NCBI GenBank assembly: GCA_016184115.1
Contig: JACPDH010000013.1
Span: forward strand, 1-64,000
Origin: Acidobacteriota bacterium
GTDB taxonomy: Bacteria; Acidobacteriota; Thermoanaerobaculia; Gp7-AA8
Reading direction: 5' to 3'
Length of the DNA stretch: 64,000 nt
Position 1 is the first letter of the stretch. Each line of letters opens with the position of its first letter. Below are positions 32,758 through 41,323 of the stretch, in pieces. The notes below the pieces were generated by a model. The model ran no database searches, had not been told where the DNA came from, and saw nothing but the letters and a program-made list of their open reading frames with translations. The translations under genes and the position numbers were made by a program.

Positions 32758-35700
32758 CCTCCCCCCTCTCCCTCTTCGCCCCTCCCGTGGCCGAGTGGTT
32801 TCGCGCCTCGTTCGAAGGACCGACGCGCGCGCAGACGCTCGGCTGGCCGGCGATCGCGAATGGGGAGTCGGTTCTGCTCACCGCGCCGACAGGGTCGGGT
32901 AAGACGCTCACGGCGTTTCTCTGGTGCATCAACCGGCTCATGTTCTCGCCTCCGCCTCACGGACGCGAGCGCTGTCGTGTCGTCTACGTCTCGCCGCTCA
33001 AGGCGCTCGCCGTCGACGTCGAACGGAACCTCCGCGAACCACTCGACGGGATCGCGCGTGTCGCGTTGACGAGCGGAGCTACACATCACTTCCCGGCGGT
33101 GGCAATCCGGACGGGCGATACGCCGCAGCGCGAGCGGGCGCGATTTCGGCGCGCTCCTTCCGACATCCTCATCACGACGCCGGAATCTCTCTATCTCCTG
33201 CTGACGTCGTCGTCGCGCGCAGCGCTGGCGTCGGTCGACACGGTGATCGTCGATGAGATCCACTCGCTCGTTTCGACGAAACGAGGTGCGCACCTCGCGC
33301 TCTCGCTGGAGCGGCTGGAACGGCTGGCAGGTCGTCCTCTCCAGCGTATCGGACTCTCGGCCACGCAGCGGCCTCTCGAAGAAGTCGCACGCTTTCTCGG
33401 CGGCGTTTCGAGAGCTTTTGCGACCTCGGACCTGTACGACAGCGGCGATCCGCTCGCCGCGATCGATGAGGCCGGTGACGAACCGTCGTGGCGCCGCGTG
33501 ACCGTCGTCGACACCGGCGAGCGGAAGGCACTCGAGATCAGTGTCGAGGTTCCCGTCGAAGACATGGCATCGCTCGACGAGCCGGACGTGCGGGGACGTG
33601 AGCAGGGGAGGCGCACGCCTTCGTCGCCGTCGATCTGGCCGTCGATCCATCCACGCCTGCTCGAGCTCATCCGTTCCCATCGCACGACACTCCTCTTCGT
33701 GAACGCGCGACGCGTTGCGGAACGGCTCGCTGGCGCGCTCAACGAATTGGCCGGCGAAGAGCTCGTCATGGCGCACCACGGCTCGATTGCCCGCGAGCAG
33801 CGCGTCGCGATCGAAGACGCACTCAAGCGTGGGACTATCCGCGGCCTCGTCGCAACGTCGACGCTCGAGCTCGGCATCGACATGGGCTCGATCGATCTCG
33901 TCGTGCAGATCGAGGCACCTCCTTCGGTCGCGAGCGGCATGCAGAGGATCGGGCGCGGGGGGCACCAGGTTGGCGAGACGAGCAAGGGAATCGTGTTTCC
34001 GAAGTTTCGAGGAGATCTGCTCGCGTCCGCGGCGGTCTCCCGCGCGATGACGCAGGGTGAGATCGAGGAGACGCGCTACCCGCGGAATCCGCTCGACGTG
34101 CTCGCGCAGCAGATCGTGGCGATGGTGGCCGTCGAGGATCTCGGCGTCGACGAGCTTTACGATGCGATTCGCCGCGCCGCTCCCTGGACGGGGCTGCCTC
34201 GCGCGACCTTCGAGCAGTTGCTCGACATGCTCTCGGGTCTATACCCGTCCGACGACTTCGCGGAGCTCCGGCCGCGGATCCATTGGGACCGAGAGAGCGA
34301 CCTGCTCTCCGCTCGTGCGGGAGCGCGCCGGATCGCCGTGCTCAACGCCGGCACGATTCCCGACCGCGGCCTCTACGGCGTTTTTCTCGCCGGCGCGGAA
34401 CAGGGTCAAGGCCGAGTTGGCGAGCTCGACGAGGAGATGGTCTTCGAGACCGCCGTCGGCGACGCCTTCGTCCTCGGGGCATCGACCTGGCGCGTGGAGG
34501 AGATCACGCGCGATCGCGTCATCGTGGCGCCTGCGCCGGGAGAGCCTGGGAAGATGCCTTTCTGGAAGGCCGACTCGGCGGCGCGGCCGGTGGAGCTCGG
34601 AGCGAGGATCGGGGCGCTTGCACGTACGCTCGCTTCGCTACCCCAGGCGAAGGCGCGTGCGTCGCTCGAGACGAAGCATGGACTCGATGCGCTCGCCGCG
34701 CGGAACCTCGTACAGTACCTCGCCGACCAGAAGGAATCGGGCGGCGCGATTCCTGACGACGAGACGGTCGTCGTAGAGCGGGTGCGCGACGAGCTTGGCG
34801 ACTGGCTCGTCTGTGTGCTGAGTCCGTTAGGCGGGCGCGTGATTGCACCCTGGGCGATGGCGGCGATTGCGAAGGTCCGCCAGGAGCGGGGGCTCGAGGT
34901 CGACGCGATGTGGAGCGACGACGGTTTCGTCATCCGTTTTCCCGAGACCGACGCGCCGCCTCTCGTCGACGCGCTGATCCCGTCGGCCGCGGAAGTCGAG
35001 GAGCTCCTCGTTGGACAACTTTCTGGCACGTCGCTCTTCGCGGCGCGGTTCCGCGATTCGGCTGCCCGCGCGCTTTTGTTGCCGCGCCGCGCCGGGCGTG
35101 AGCGGACGCCGCTCTGGAGGCAGCGCAAGAAGGCGTCCGACCTCTTGCACGTCGCCGCGAAGTTCGGCTCGTTTCCGATCGTGCTCGAGGCCTACCGGGA
35201 GTGTTTGCGCGACCTGTTCGACGTCCCTGCGCTCGTTGAGCTCATGAGAAAGCTCGAGCGGCGCGACACGAGGCTTGTCGTCGCCGACACCGAGCGGCCG
35301 TCGCCGTTCGCCAGCTCGCTGCTGTTCCGCTACGTCGCGAATTACCTCTACGACGGTGACGCGCCGCTTGCGGAGCGTCGCGCGCACGCGCTCGCGATCG
35401 ATCAGACGCGCCTTCGGGAACTGCTCGGCGAGGCCGCGCTTCGCGAATTGCTCGACCAGGAGACGATCGAGGCGATCGAGGCGAAACTGCAGCGCCTCGA
35501 CGGGACAGTGAGCGTAAGAGGTCGCGACGCGCTGCATGATGTACTGCTTTCGTTAGGCGATCTCAGCCGTGCGGAGCTCGCACTGAGGTTCGGCGAGGAG
35601 GTTGTGCCGGGTGCGATCGCGGAACTGCTCGCCACCCGCCGCGCACTCGAGATCGTATTCGGCGGCGAGCCGCGGCTGATCGCGGTCGAAGATGCCGCGC

Positions 35701-37247
35701 GATATCGCGACGGAATCGGCGCGACGCTGCCGCCCGGCGTCGCAGAAGCGTTCCTCCGGCCAGTTGCCGATCCGCTCCGCGACCTCGTGTCGCGCTACGC
35801 GCGAACGCACGGACCATTCACTGCGGCGGAGGCCGCGCTGCGTTTTGGGGTGGAGCGAGGCCGCGTCGAGGAGACGGCGCGAACGCTCGTCATCGATGGC
35901 AAGGTCGTCGAAGGCGAGTTCCGTCCTCTCGGGACGCAGCGCGAGTATTGCCACGCTGACGTTCTCGCCCGGATCCGACGCCAGTCGCTTGCGAAAGTGC
36001 GCCGCGAGATCGAACCAGTCGAGCCGCGCGTCTTCGCGAGGATGCTCGTGCATTGGCAGGGTGTGGCGGAGCCTGGACGGGGAACCTCGGCGCTCATCGA
36101 AGCCGTCGACGCCCTGCAGGGGCTTCCGATCGCCGCGTCGATCCTCGAGTCGGAGATTCTTCCGGCGCGCGTGAAGGACTACCTGCCGGGAGACCTCGAC
36201 CGTCTGATTGCTTCGGGCGACGTGACCTGGGCCGGGATCGCGCCACTCGGCGAGAAGGATGGACGAATTGCGCTCTATGCAGGCGGGCAGTTCCCGCTTC
36301 TGCGCCGCGAGCCGGACAACGCCTCGCTCGATCGCACCGAGATGCGGGTGATCGACGTGCTGCGCGAGCGCGGAGCGTCGTTCTTCGATCGAGTTCACGA
36401 AGGCGCGGGCGGAGGATTCCCTAACGACACGCTGAGCGCGATCTGGAGCCTCGTATGGAAGGGGCTCGTGACGAACGACAGTCTGCACGCGCTCCGCGCG
36501 TGGGCTGGAATCACACGCGGCCCGACGCTCGTGCCACTACGGCGCCCCGCGATGGCCCGGCGAATCGCGCCTCCGGGAAGTGAAGGCCGATGGTCGGTCG
36601 TCGGCCCAATTGAGGAGATGGCGGGGACGACCGAGCGCGCGACAGCGCTCGCGCAGCAGTTGCTCGCACGCTATGGAATCGTCGCGCGTGACGTCGTCGA
36701 TGCCGAGGCGTTGCGCGGAGGCTTTGCCGCCTCTTACGAGGTTCTCAAACGAATGGAAGAGGCGGGGAAGATCCGGCGCGGATACTTCGTGGAGGGAATC
36801 GCCGCGGGACAATTCGCGGCCGCTGGCGCGATCGATCTGCTGCGAACGCTCCGCGTCGACGCCGCGGAGCCTGGCGCGATCTCGCTCGCGGCGACCGATT
36901 CGGCGAATCCATACGGCGTTCTCCTTCCCTGGCCGGCGACCGTCGGCGGGCGCGGCCTCGCTCGAGCGGTCGGCGCCCGAGTGGTTCTCGTCGATGGCGC
37001 GCTCGTCGCATACCTCTACAAGGGAGGCAGTTCGCTGCAGTTGATCCAGGACCAAGACGAAGCGAGATCGGCGACGCAGCTGAAGAGTCTCGCCTCACTT
37101 CTCGCACGCGACGCGGAGAGGGGTCGCACGGTATTCGTCGCCGAGGTGAACGGTCGTCCCGTCTCCGAATCACCACTCGCCGCCGCGCTCGAGGCAGAAG
37201 GCTTCAGAGCGACTGCGATGGGCTTTCAATTGCGACGAAAGCCGTGA
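32754..37247 (+). CDS. lhr: Lhr-type large DEAD/H-box helicase
   Basis: 1497 aa, similar in size to long bacterial Lhr (about 1500 aa). Residues 44-51 hold motif I APTGSGKT; motif Ia is VYVSPLKALAVD, motif II DEIHSLVSTKRG, motif III LSATQRP and motif VI QRIGRGGHQ. The winged-helix and Lhr-core domains follow to about residue 860, and then the long Lhr C-terminal region (including winged-helix segments such as TAAEAALRFGVERGRVEETA). Lhr is a 3'-5' DNA translocase implicated in repair. The following 93-aa gene is 12 nt downstream. ATG 32754 lies inside a heptad array. Confidence 0.95.
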   Translation: MTSPLSLFAPPVAEWFRASFEGPTRAQTLGWPAIANGESVLLTAPTGSGKTLTAFLWCINRLMFSPPPHGRERCRVVYVSPLKALAVDVERNLREPLDGIARVALTSGATHHFPAVAIRTGDTPQRERARFRRAPSDILITTPESLYLLLTSSSRAALASVDTVIVDEIHSLVSTKRGAHLALSLERLERLAGRPLQRIGLSATQRPLEEVARFLGGVSRAFATSDLYDSGDPLAAIDEAGDEPSWRRVTVVDTGERKALEISVEVPVEDMASLDEPDVRGREQGRRTPSSPSIWPSIHPRLLELIRSHRTTLLFVNARRVAERLAGALNELAGEELVMAHHGSIAREQRVAIEDALKRGTIRGLVATSTLELGIDMGSIDLVVQIEAPPSVASGMQRIGRGGHQVGETSKGIVFPKFRGDLLASAAVSRAMTQGEIEETRYPRNPLDVLAQQIVAMVAVEDLGVDELYDAIRRAAPWTGLPRATFEQLLDMLSGLYPSDDFAELRPRIHWDRESDLLSARAGARRIAVLNAGTIPDRGLYGVFLAGAEQGQGRVGELDEEMVFETAVGDAFVLGASTWRVEEITRDRVIVAPAPGEPGKMPFWKADSAARPVELGARIGALARTLASLPQAKARASLETKHGLDALAARNLVQYLADQKESGGAIPDDETVVVERVRDELGDWLVCVLSPLGGRVIAPWAMAAIAKVRQERGLEVDAMWSDDGFVIRFPETDAPPLVDALIPSAAEVEELLVGQLSGTSLFAARFRDSAARALLLPRRAGRERTPLWRQRKKASDLLHVAAKFGSFPIVLEAYRECLRDLFDVPALVELMRKLERRDTRLVVADTERPSPFASSLLFRYVANYLYDGDAPLAERRAHALAIDQTRLRELLGEAALRELLDQETIEAIEAKLQRLDGTVSVRGRDALHDVLLSLGDLSRAELALRFGEEVVPGAIAELLATRRALEIVFGGEPRLIAVEDAARYRDGIGATLPPGVAEAFLRPVADPLRDLVSRYARTHGPFTAAEAALRFGVERGRVEETARTLVIDGKVVEGEFRPLGTQREYCHADVLARIRRQSLAKVRREIEPVEPRVFARMLVHWQGVAEPGRGTSALIEAVDALQGLPIAASILESEILPARVKDYLPGDLDRLIASGDVTWAGIAPLGEKDGRIALYAGGQFPLLRREPDNASLDRTEMRVIDVLRERGASFFDRVHEGAGGGFPNDTLSAIWSLVWKGLVTNDSLHALRAWAGITRGPTLVPLRRPAMARRIAPPGSEGRWSVVGPIEEMAGTTERATALAQQLLARYGIVARDVVDAEALRGGFAASYEVLKRMEEAGKIRRGYFVEGIAAGQFAAAGAIDLLRTLRVDAAEPGAISLAATDSANPYGVLLPWPATVGGRGLARAVGARVVLVDGALVAYLYKGGSSLQLIQDQDEARSATQLKSLASLLARDAERGRTVFVAEVNGRPVSESPLAAALEAEGFRATAMGFQLRRKP

Positions 37248-37259
37248 AAGGATTCGCGT

Positions 37260-37541
37260 ATGACCATGAAACTGCCCCAAGGACTCACCCCACAGGAGCT
37301 CCGCGTTCTTCAGGAGTTCCGCCGCGTCGCCCAAGAAGAATTGACGGAAGCAGAGATTTGCGGGATCAAGCACCCCGATGGAGGCGGCATCGAGCCGGCT
37401 CGTTCGCTCCTCGCAAAGGGCTATCTCGAGCCGGCGTCGGAGGGAGCCGGATTTCGCCTCACTGACCGGGCCAAGGCGTTGCTCGCCCTCAAGCCTGCAC
37501 CAGCCGGATCTGAGGGTGAGGCGGAGGGCTCCGAAGCCTGA
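37260..37541 (+). CDS. Small winged-helix-like protein
   Basis: 93 aa. It reads as one compact helical domain, LTPQELRVLQEFRRVAQEELTEAEIC, then EPARSLLAKGYLEP and FRLTDRAKALLALKP, the order of a MarR- or PadR-like winged helix with a beta hairpin, and an acidic tail (GSEGEAEGSEA). It starts 12 nt after the lhr stop and is probably in the same transcript, so it may assist or regulate the helicase. No specific family is recognised. Confidence 0.72.
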   Translation: MTMKLPQGLTPQELRVLQEFRRVAQEELTEAEICGIKHPDGGGIEPARSLLAKGYLEPASEGAGFRLTDRAKALLALKPAPAGSEGEAEGSEA

Positions 37542-37916
37542 GCCGCACGAAGTTTCGCGTTCCGAAACAGCGATTCGCCGCGAAGCCGCCAGGACCGCGC
37601 CTTTGCGGCTCCCTGTGAACACCTGACGCCGCAACTTCCTGAATCGATGCGGCTTGTCCACGGCGACTGCGCCCGTCGTGCCTTCGGGGACGATCGTCGA
37701 CAGTTGCGCAGGCAGCAGCCACCAGTAGGCGACGCATTGCACAGTTCGTTGTGCAGTGGGGTCTGGTCTTGGTCTTTCTTAAGTCTAAAGTGTCCAGTGA
37801 GTTAACGCGGGAAGGGCCGGGTCATCGGTAACTCGGCGAGCGTCGCGAATCGATTCGACCCCCTTGACGCTTTCGGTCAACAAGTTTACGATCGCAGCGG
37901 GGTTGGATGATGACGC
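37542..37916. other. Intergenic region upstream of the Doc-fusion gene
   Basis: 375 bases. A minus-strand frame from 37742 starts MQCVAYWWLLPAQLST and continues IVPEGTTGAVAVDKPHRFRK, which looks protein-like, but it runs on into the 93-aa gene's antisense and has no good start signal; it may be the remains of a gene. A small hairpin TGCACA-GTTCGT-TGTGCA lies near 37739-37756. The promoter at 37864-37892 is at the right end. Confidence 0.5.
37864..37892 (+). promoter_or_regulatory. Consensus-like sigma-70 promoter of the Doc-fusion gene
   Basis: TTGACG (37864-37869), an exact 17-nt spacer and TACGAT (37887-37892). Transcription would start near 37899, giving an 18-nt leader to the ATG at 37917. 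This is the best -35/-10 pair I see in the window, which suggests strong constitutive expression. Confidence 0.68.
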
Positions 37917-38705
37917 ATGGCAAAAAAGCAAGCAAAGGCCACGCCAAAGGCAGTAAAGAAACCCTCAAAGTCACGGCCGGCAGCCAAGGCAGCAAAAAAG
38001 TCGCCGCCAAAGGCGTCAAAAAAGCCGTCGCCCCTCCCAAAGCGGTCCAAGCCCAAGCCGAAGCCCGCCCCAAAGGCGGCGTCCAAGGCGCAGCCGCTCC
38101 CAAAGCCGGTAAAGCCGCAGCCTCGCCCGGCAGCAAAGGCGGCAGCTCGGCCGCGGCTGACAACCGAGGCAAAGGCCAAGCCGGTGGTGGCGGCCTCCGC
38201 CCCGACGTCGCCGCAGCCTTCGGCCGCGCCCTCAAAAAGTACCCCGACGCTCTCCGCCGTCTCGCTGATTAACGGCATCCGTTACCTGACCGTCGAGGAG
38301 CTCGTGGAGCTCCACATCGCAACCGATCGCGAGATCGGCGGGCGCAATGCCAGCCCGGGCGTCGTGGAGTCGCAGTTCGGCCTGGTGCGCGCCGTGCAGG
38401 TGCCTCAGTCGACGTATCTTGGTCGCGAGGCGTACCAGGCGTTTTCCGACAAGGCTGCGGTGCTCTACTGGGGACTTCTTCGTGACCGGCCGTTCAAGGA
38501 TGGCAATCGCCGCGTTGCCCTCGTCTCGCTTCTCGTGTTCTGCGAGCTGAATGGCGCGACGATCGACGGGAAGGTCCTCGATGAGCGCAAGCTCGAAGTG
38601 ATGACGAAGAAGGCGTGGAGCCACCGCGAAGACGGCGTCGCGCCCGAAACGATGTTCTCAGAGGTCAGAAACGTTCTTGCGCTCGCGATCAAGCGAAACC
38701 GCTAG
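37917..38705 (+). CDS. Histone-H1-like basic tail fused to a Doc/Fic-type domain with His replaced by Arg
   Basis: 262 aa in two parts. Residues 1 to about 110 are a Lys/Pro/Ala-rich disordered tail with KPA-type steps (for example KKPSPLPKRSKPKPKPAPK), like histone H1 or AlgP C-terminal tails, fit to bind DNA non-specifically. Residues about 118-225 follow the Doc family: YLTVEELVELH, PGVVESQFGLVRA, YLGREAYQAFSDKAAVLYWG and the core RPFKDGNRRVA (191-201). Fic/Doc enzymes need HxFxxGNxR or HxFxxANKR; the His is Arg191 here, so AMP or phosphate transfer is unlikely by the known mechanism. No antitoxin-like gene precedes it. The role may be DNA-bound scaffolding; that is inference. Confidence 0.85.
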   Translation: MAKKQAKATPKAVKKPSKSRPAAKAAKKSPPKASKKPSPLPKRSKPKPKPAPKAASKAQPLPKPVKPQPRPAAKAAARPRLTTEAKAKPVVAASAPTSPQPSAAPSKSTPTLSAVSLINGIRYLTVEELVELHIATDREIGGRNASPGVVESQFGLVRAVQVPQSTYLGREAYQAFSDKAAVLYWGLLRDRPFKDGNRRVALVSLLVFCELNGATIDGKVLDERKLEVMTKKAWSHREDGVAPETMFSEVRNVLALAIKRNR

Positions 38706-38711
38706 GAGGTT

Positions 38712-40151
38712 TCACGGGAAGTAGCCGCGCGGTGCGCGCAGAGTCACTCCCTTGATCGCCGTACTCACCGCGAGCGAATGCCAGATGTCGCGTCCGTCCG
38801 ACTCGGTGCGGAAGCGGATGATGTACTGGTTCTTCAGCTCGTCTGCGATTCGCCGGTAAACGCCTTCGAGCTCGGCCGGCTTGCGGATCAGGAAATACGA
38901 CGCCCCCGCCGATTCGGCGATCCTCGCGTAGCGTTCGGCGTCGAACTTCGCGAGCGGAATCCTGCGCAGCTTGAGGAGCAGGCCGTTCCGTATGATCGGG
39001 TAAAGCGGTACGCCCGAGTAGCGCGCGTAGTGCGCGACGTGCTCGAGCTCGAAGTCGCCTCCCTCGTTCACTCCGTCGCTGAGAACGACGAGCGCGCGAC
39101 GTCCCGGCATCGTCTGGAGGGTGTAGAGCATCTCGATCGTTGCGTCGTAGAGATGCGTCTGGCCGAGCGGCTCGAGGTGCTCCAGCGCGCGCTCGACGGC
39201 GGCGATGTCGCCTGTGAACGGAGTGAGCCAGATCGTCCGCTCGCGAAACGCGACGACAGCGATCCGGTTGCCTCCACCGAGGATGCTGCGCGCGAAGCCG
39301 GCTGCTGCGCGCTTCACGACCGGTAGCTCTTCGAGCATGCTGCCGGACGAATCGATGAGAAGGATGACGTCGAGCGGGCGATCGCTCGCCCGCGTCAGCG
39401 AATCGATCGGTCGCGGCGTTCCCGTATCGAGCAGGGTCAGGTCTGCTACCTGCAGCGGACGCGTGAGGTTCCCCTTCACCGACAGCGGGATCTCCTGCAC
39501 GAGCACGTCCATCCGCTCGGCGACGGCGCCGTCGAAGAAGCGGACATCGTGGCTTTCGTTGCCCGACTTCGATCGTGCCGTGACGCGCGCATATGGCGGC
39601 AACGGAGAGAACGCTGCGGGATCGAAGCGAGCCTCGAATGGCGCGGCGCCATCGGCACCGAGCGAGGTCTCTCCCAGGAAGAACTCGATCTCGCGAACCG
39701 GATCGGCTGGAGGCGCCGATACCGCGGCCGCGATCGTCGCGAGTCCCTCCTCGGGGAGGACCGGCGGCACGAGAGCGCGAACGCGAAACGGCGGCTGCGG
39801 GTCGTTGACGACGACTTCGTCGCTCCCGATCTCGTTGCCTGCCGTGTCGTAACCAGCGACGCGAAATCGCAAGCGACGCAGGTACTTACCAATGCGCACA
39901 TGGAAGACCATCGACGGGCCTTCTGCGTCCGAGTGGCGCACGCCGTTGATGAAGAGCGTGGCGCGTGCGACGGCAGGTGCGACGCTCACCGGGAGCGCGA
40001 AGTCACCATGCACGATCCTCGAAGGACGGAGCGTGATCCGCACCGGGTGTTCGTCCCGCGGCAGCGACTCCGCGAGCGATGTTGCATCGGGGTTGACGAT
40101 CTGCTGCCCGCGTGCGGCGGGTGAAGCGAGTAGGGTGACGAGCAGGAACAT
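38712..40151 (-). CDS. Secreted VWFA-domain protein of the acidobacterial 'VWFA-related' type
   Basis: 479 aa from ATG 40151, with a short signal peptide (MFLLVTLLASPAARG); GTG 40160 would add MLR and improve it. The N-terminal half (about 20-215) is beta-rich, Ig-like strands with an ARATLFINGVR-type segment. Then comes the linker VADLTLLDTGTPRPIDSL typical of this family and the VWA domain (about 228-400) with the MIDAS motif DSSGSM, a Thr in GQTHLYDA and LVVLSDGVNEGG. The family is strongly expanded in Acidobacteriota and is thought to mediate metal-dependent surface interactions. Convergent with the Doc-fusion gene, whose stop is 6 nt away. Confidence 0.88.
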   Translation of the reverse strand: MFLLVTLLASPAARGQQIVNPDATSLAESLPRDEHPVRITLRPSRIVHGDFALPVSVAPAVARATLFINGVRHSDAEGPSMVFHVRIGKYLRRLRFRVAGYDTAGNEIGSDEVVVNDPQPPFRVRALVPPVLPEEGLATIAAAVSAPPADPVREIEFFLGETSLGADGAAPFEARFDPAAFSPLPPYARVTARSKSGNESHDVRFFDGAVAERMDVLVQEIPLSVKGNLTRPLQVADLTLLDTGTPRPIDSLTRASDRPLDVILLIDSSGSMLEELPVVKRAAAGFARSILGGGNRIAVVAFRERTIWLTPFTGDIAAVERALEHLEPLGQTHLYDATIEMLYTLQTMPGRRALVVLSDGVNEGGDFELEHVAHYARYSGVPLYPIIRNGLLLKLRRIPLAKFDAERYARIAESAGASYFLIRKPAELEGVYRRIADELKNQYIIRFRTESDGRDIWHSLAVSTAIKGVTLRAPRGYFP

Positions 40152-40201
40152 TCGAAGCACGGCAGAAACAACGGTGTAGGCGCACTCCCTATTCGTCAAG
40201 G

Positions 40202-41044
40202 ATGCCTGGGTGGGTGACAATGCAGAACATGGTGCCGCTGTACATCGACTCCGACAATGCGATCGAAGCGCGACGCGGTGACGTCGACGACGCGTTTGCG
40301 ATCGTTGCGATGCTCCTTGCCGGGTTGCCGGTCGCGGCGATCGGGGCCGTATCAGGGAATACGAGTGCTCGGCGCGCGATCGAGAGCAACCGCGCGACCG
40401 CGCGTGTCTGCAGTTTCGCCGGGCCTCTGCTGGAGGGGCGAGAGCCGGGCGACGCGGCGTCATCGGAGGCATCGCGCTGGCTCGCTGACAGACGTGAACA
40501 GCTGCGCATCATCGCCCTCGGGCCGCTGACGAACGTTGCGCGTGCCCTTCGGCTCGACCGTACGCTCGAGAGGCGAATCGAGGAGCTCGTTCTCGTCGGC
40601 GGTAACCGCGCATCGCGCGGCAGGTGGCCGCCACTCTGGCCATGGGAGTTCAATCTCTGGAGAGACCGTGAAGCGGCGCGCGAAGTTTTCGCATCGCAGA
40701 TTCCGCTGACGATCGTCCCGCTCGATGTGGCGAAACGGCTTCGAGCCTCCGGCGCCGATCTCGAGATGCTCCCTGGGCCGATCGGAAGCTGGCTTCGCGT
40801 CCGCGCCGGACGCTGGCTCCGCCGCGCGAAGCTGATCAAGCTCCGCGACTGGTTCCCCGTCTGGGACCTCGCGGCGGCGATGCTCGTCGTCGATCGCGCG
40901 CGATTCCGCGTCGACCGCCTTCCCGTCGCAATCGATGCGCGATGCCACGTCACGTTCGGCGCGGGGCCGCGTGAGGCTGACGTCGTTGCCGGCTTCGATC
41001 GCGAGGAGCTGTGGTCCGCATTCGCGGCGCTCGTCGATCGTTGA
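40202..41044 (+). CDS. Nucleoside hydrolase (IunH-like)
   Basis: 280 aa. The calcium-binding N-terminus reads YIDSDNAIEARRGDVDDAFA, a longer version of the classic DTDPGIDDA that some nucleoside hydrolase subfamilies have. IIALGPLTNVARAL and LVLVGGNRASRG follow, with EFNLWRDREAAREVF matching the EFN substrate motif. It should split ribonucleosides into base and ribose. The canonical late His (in HDP/HDA) is not obvious; the corresponding area reads FPVWDLAAAML, with Asp of WDL kept. Start: ATG 40202; ATG 40220 is possible. Confidence 0.82.
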   Translation: MPGWVTMQNMVPLYIDSDNAIEARRGDVDDAFAIVAMLLAGLPVAAIGAVSGNTSARRAIESNRATARVCSFAGPLLEGREPGDAASSEASRWLADRREQLRIIALGPLTNVARALRLDRTLERRIEELVLVGGNRASRGRWPPLWPWEFNLWRDREAAREVFASQIPLTIVPLDVAKRLRASGADLEMLPGPIGSWLRVRAGRWLRRAKLIKLRDWFPVWDLAAAMLVVDRARFRVDRLPVAIDARCHVTFGAGPREADVVAGFDREELWSAFAALVDR

Positions 41045-41100
41045 TCGGCGAGCAGCGGTCACTTCCTGTAGGTCAGCGCGCCCACGATCGCCACGACTCT

Positions 41101-41291
41101 CCCCTAGCCAGCATTTCTCACAGCCATTCGTCGCGAGACAGCCAAGAGCGGTCTGGATGCGAGGCGCGCGGCGATTTCGCGACGACGGCATAGTTGACAC
41201 TATGTCGAGGAGCGAAATCGACGCGCAACGAAGCAGATAGACCGCTATCGGCTGTCGCAGCAGAATGGCTGTGAGAAATGCGGGCTAGGGG
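41101..41291. repeat. MITE-like element with nested inverted repeats
   Basis: The outer arms are CCCCTAGCCAGCATTTCTCA to about 41145 and its inverse ending TGAGAAATGCGGGCTAGGGG at 41291, about 45 nt with few mismatches. Inside, a second pair of about 27-nt arms (GCGCGGCGATTTCGC...CATAG and CTATGTC...GAAATCGACGCGC) surrounds TTGACA. The 191-nt element thus folds as one long hairpin. It contains no ORF. Single arms of the same family occur at 10557-10592 and 30741-30780. It fills the gap between the nucleoside hydrolase and methyltransferase genes. Confidence 0.8.
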
Positions 41292-41323
41292 GGCCGCGCC
41301 CTGCTAACATCAGGGCAAACGCG

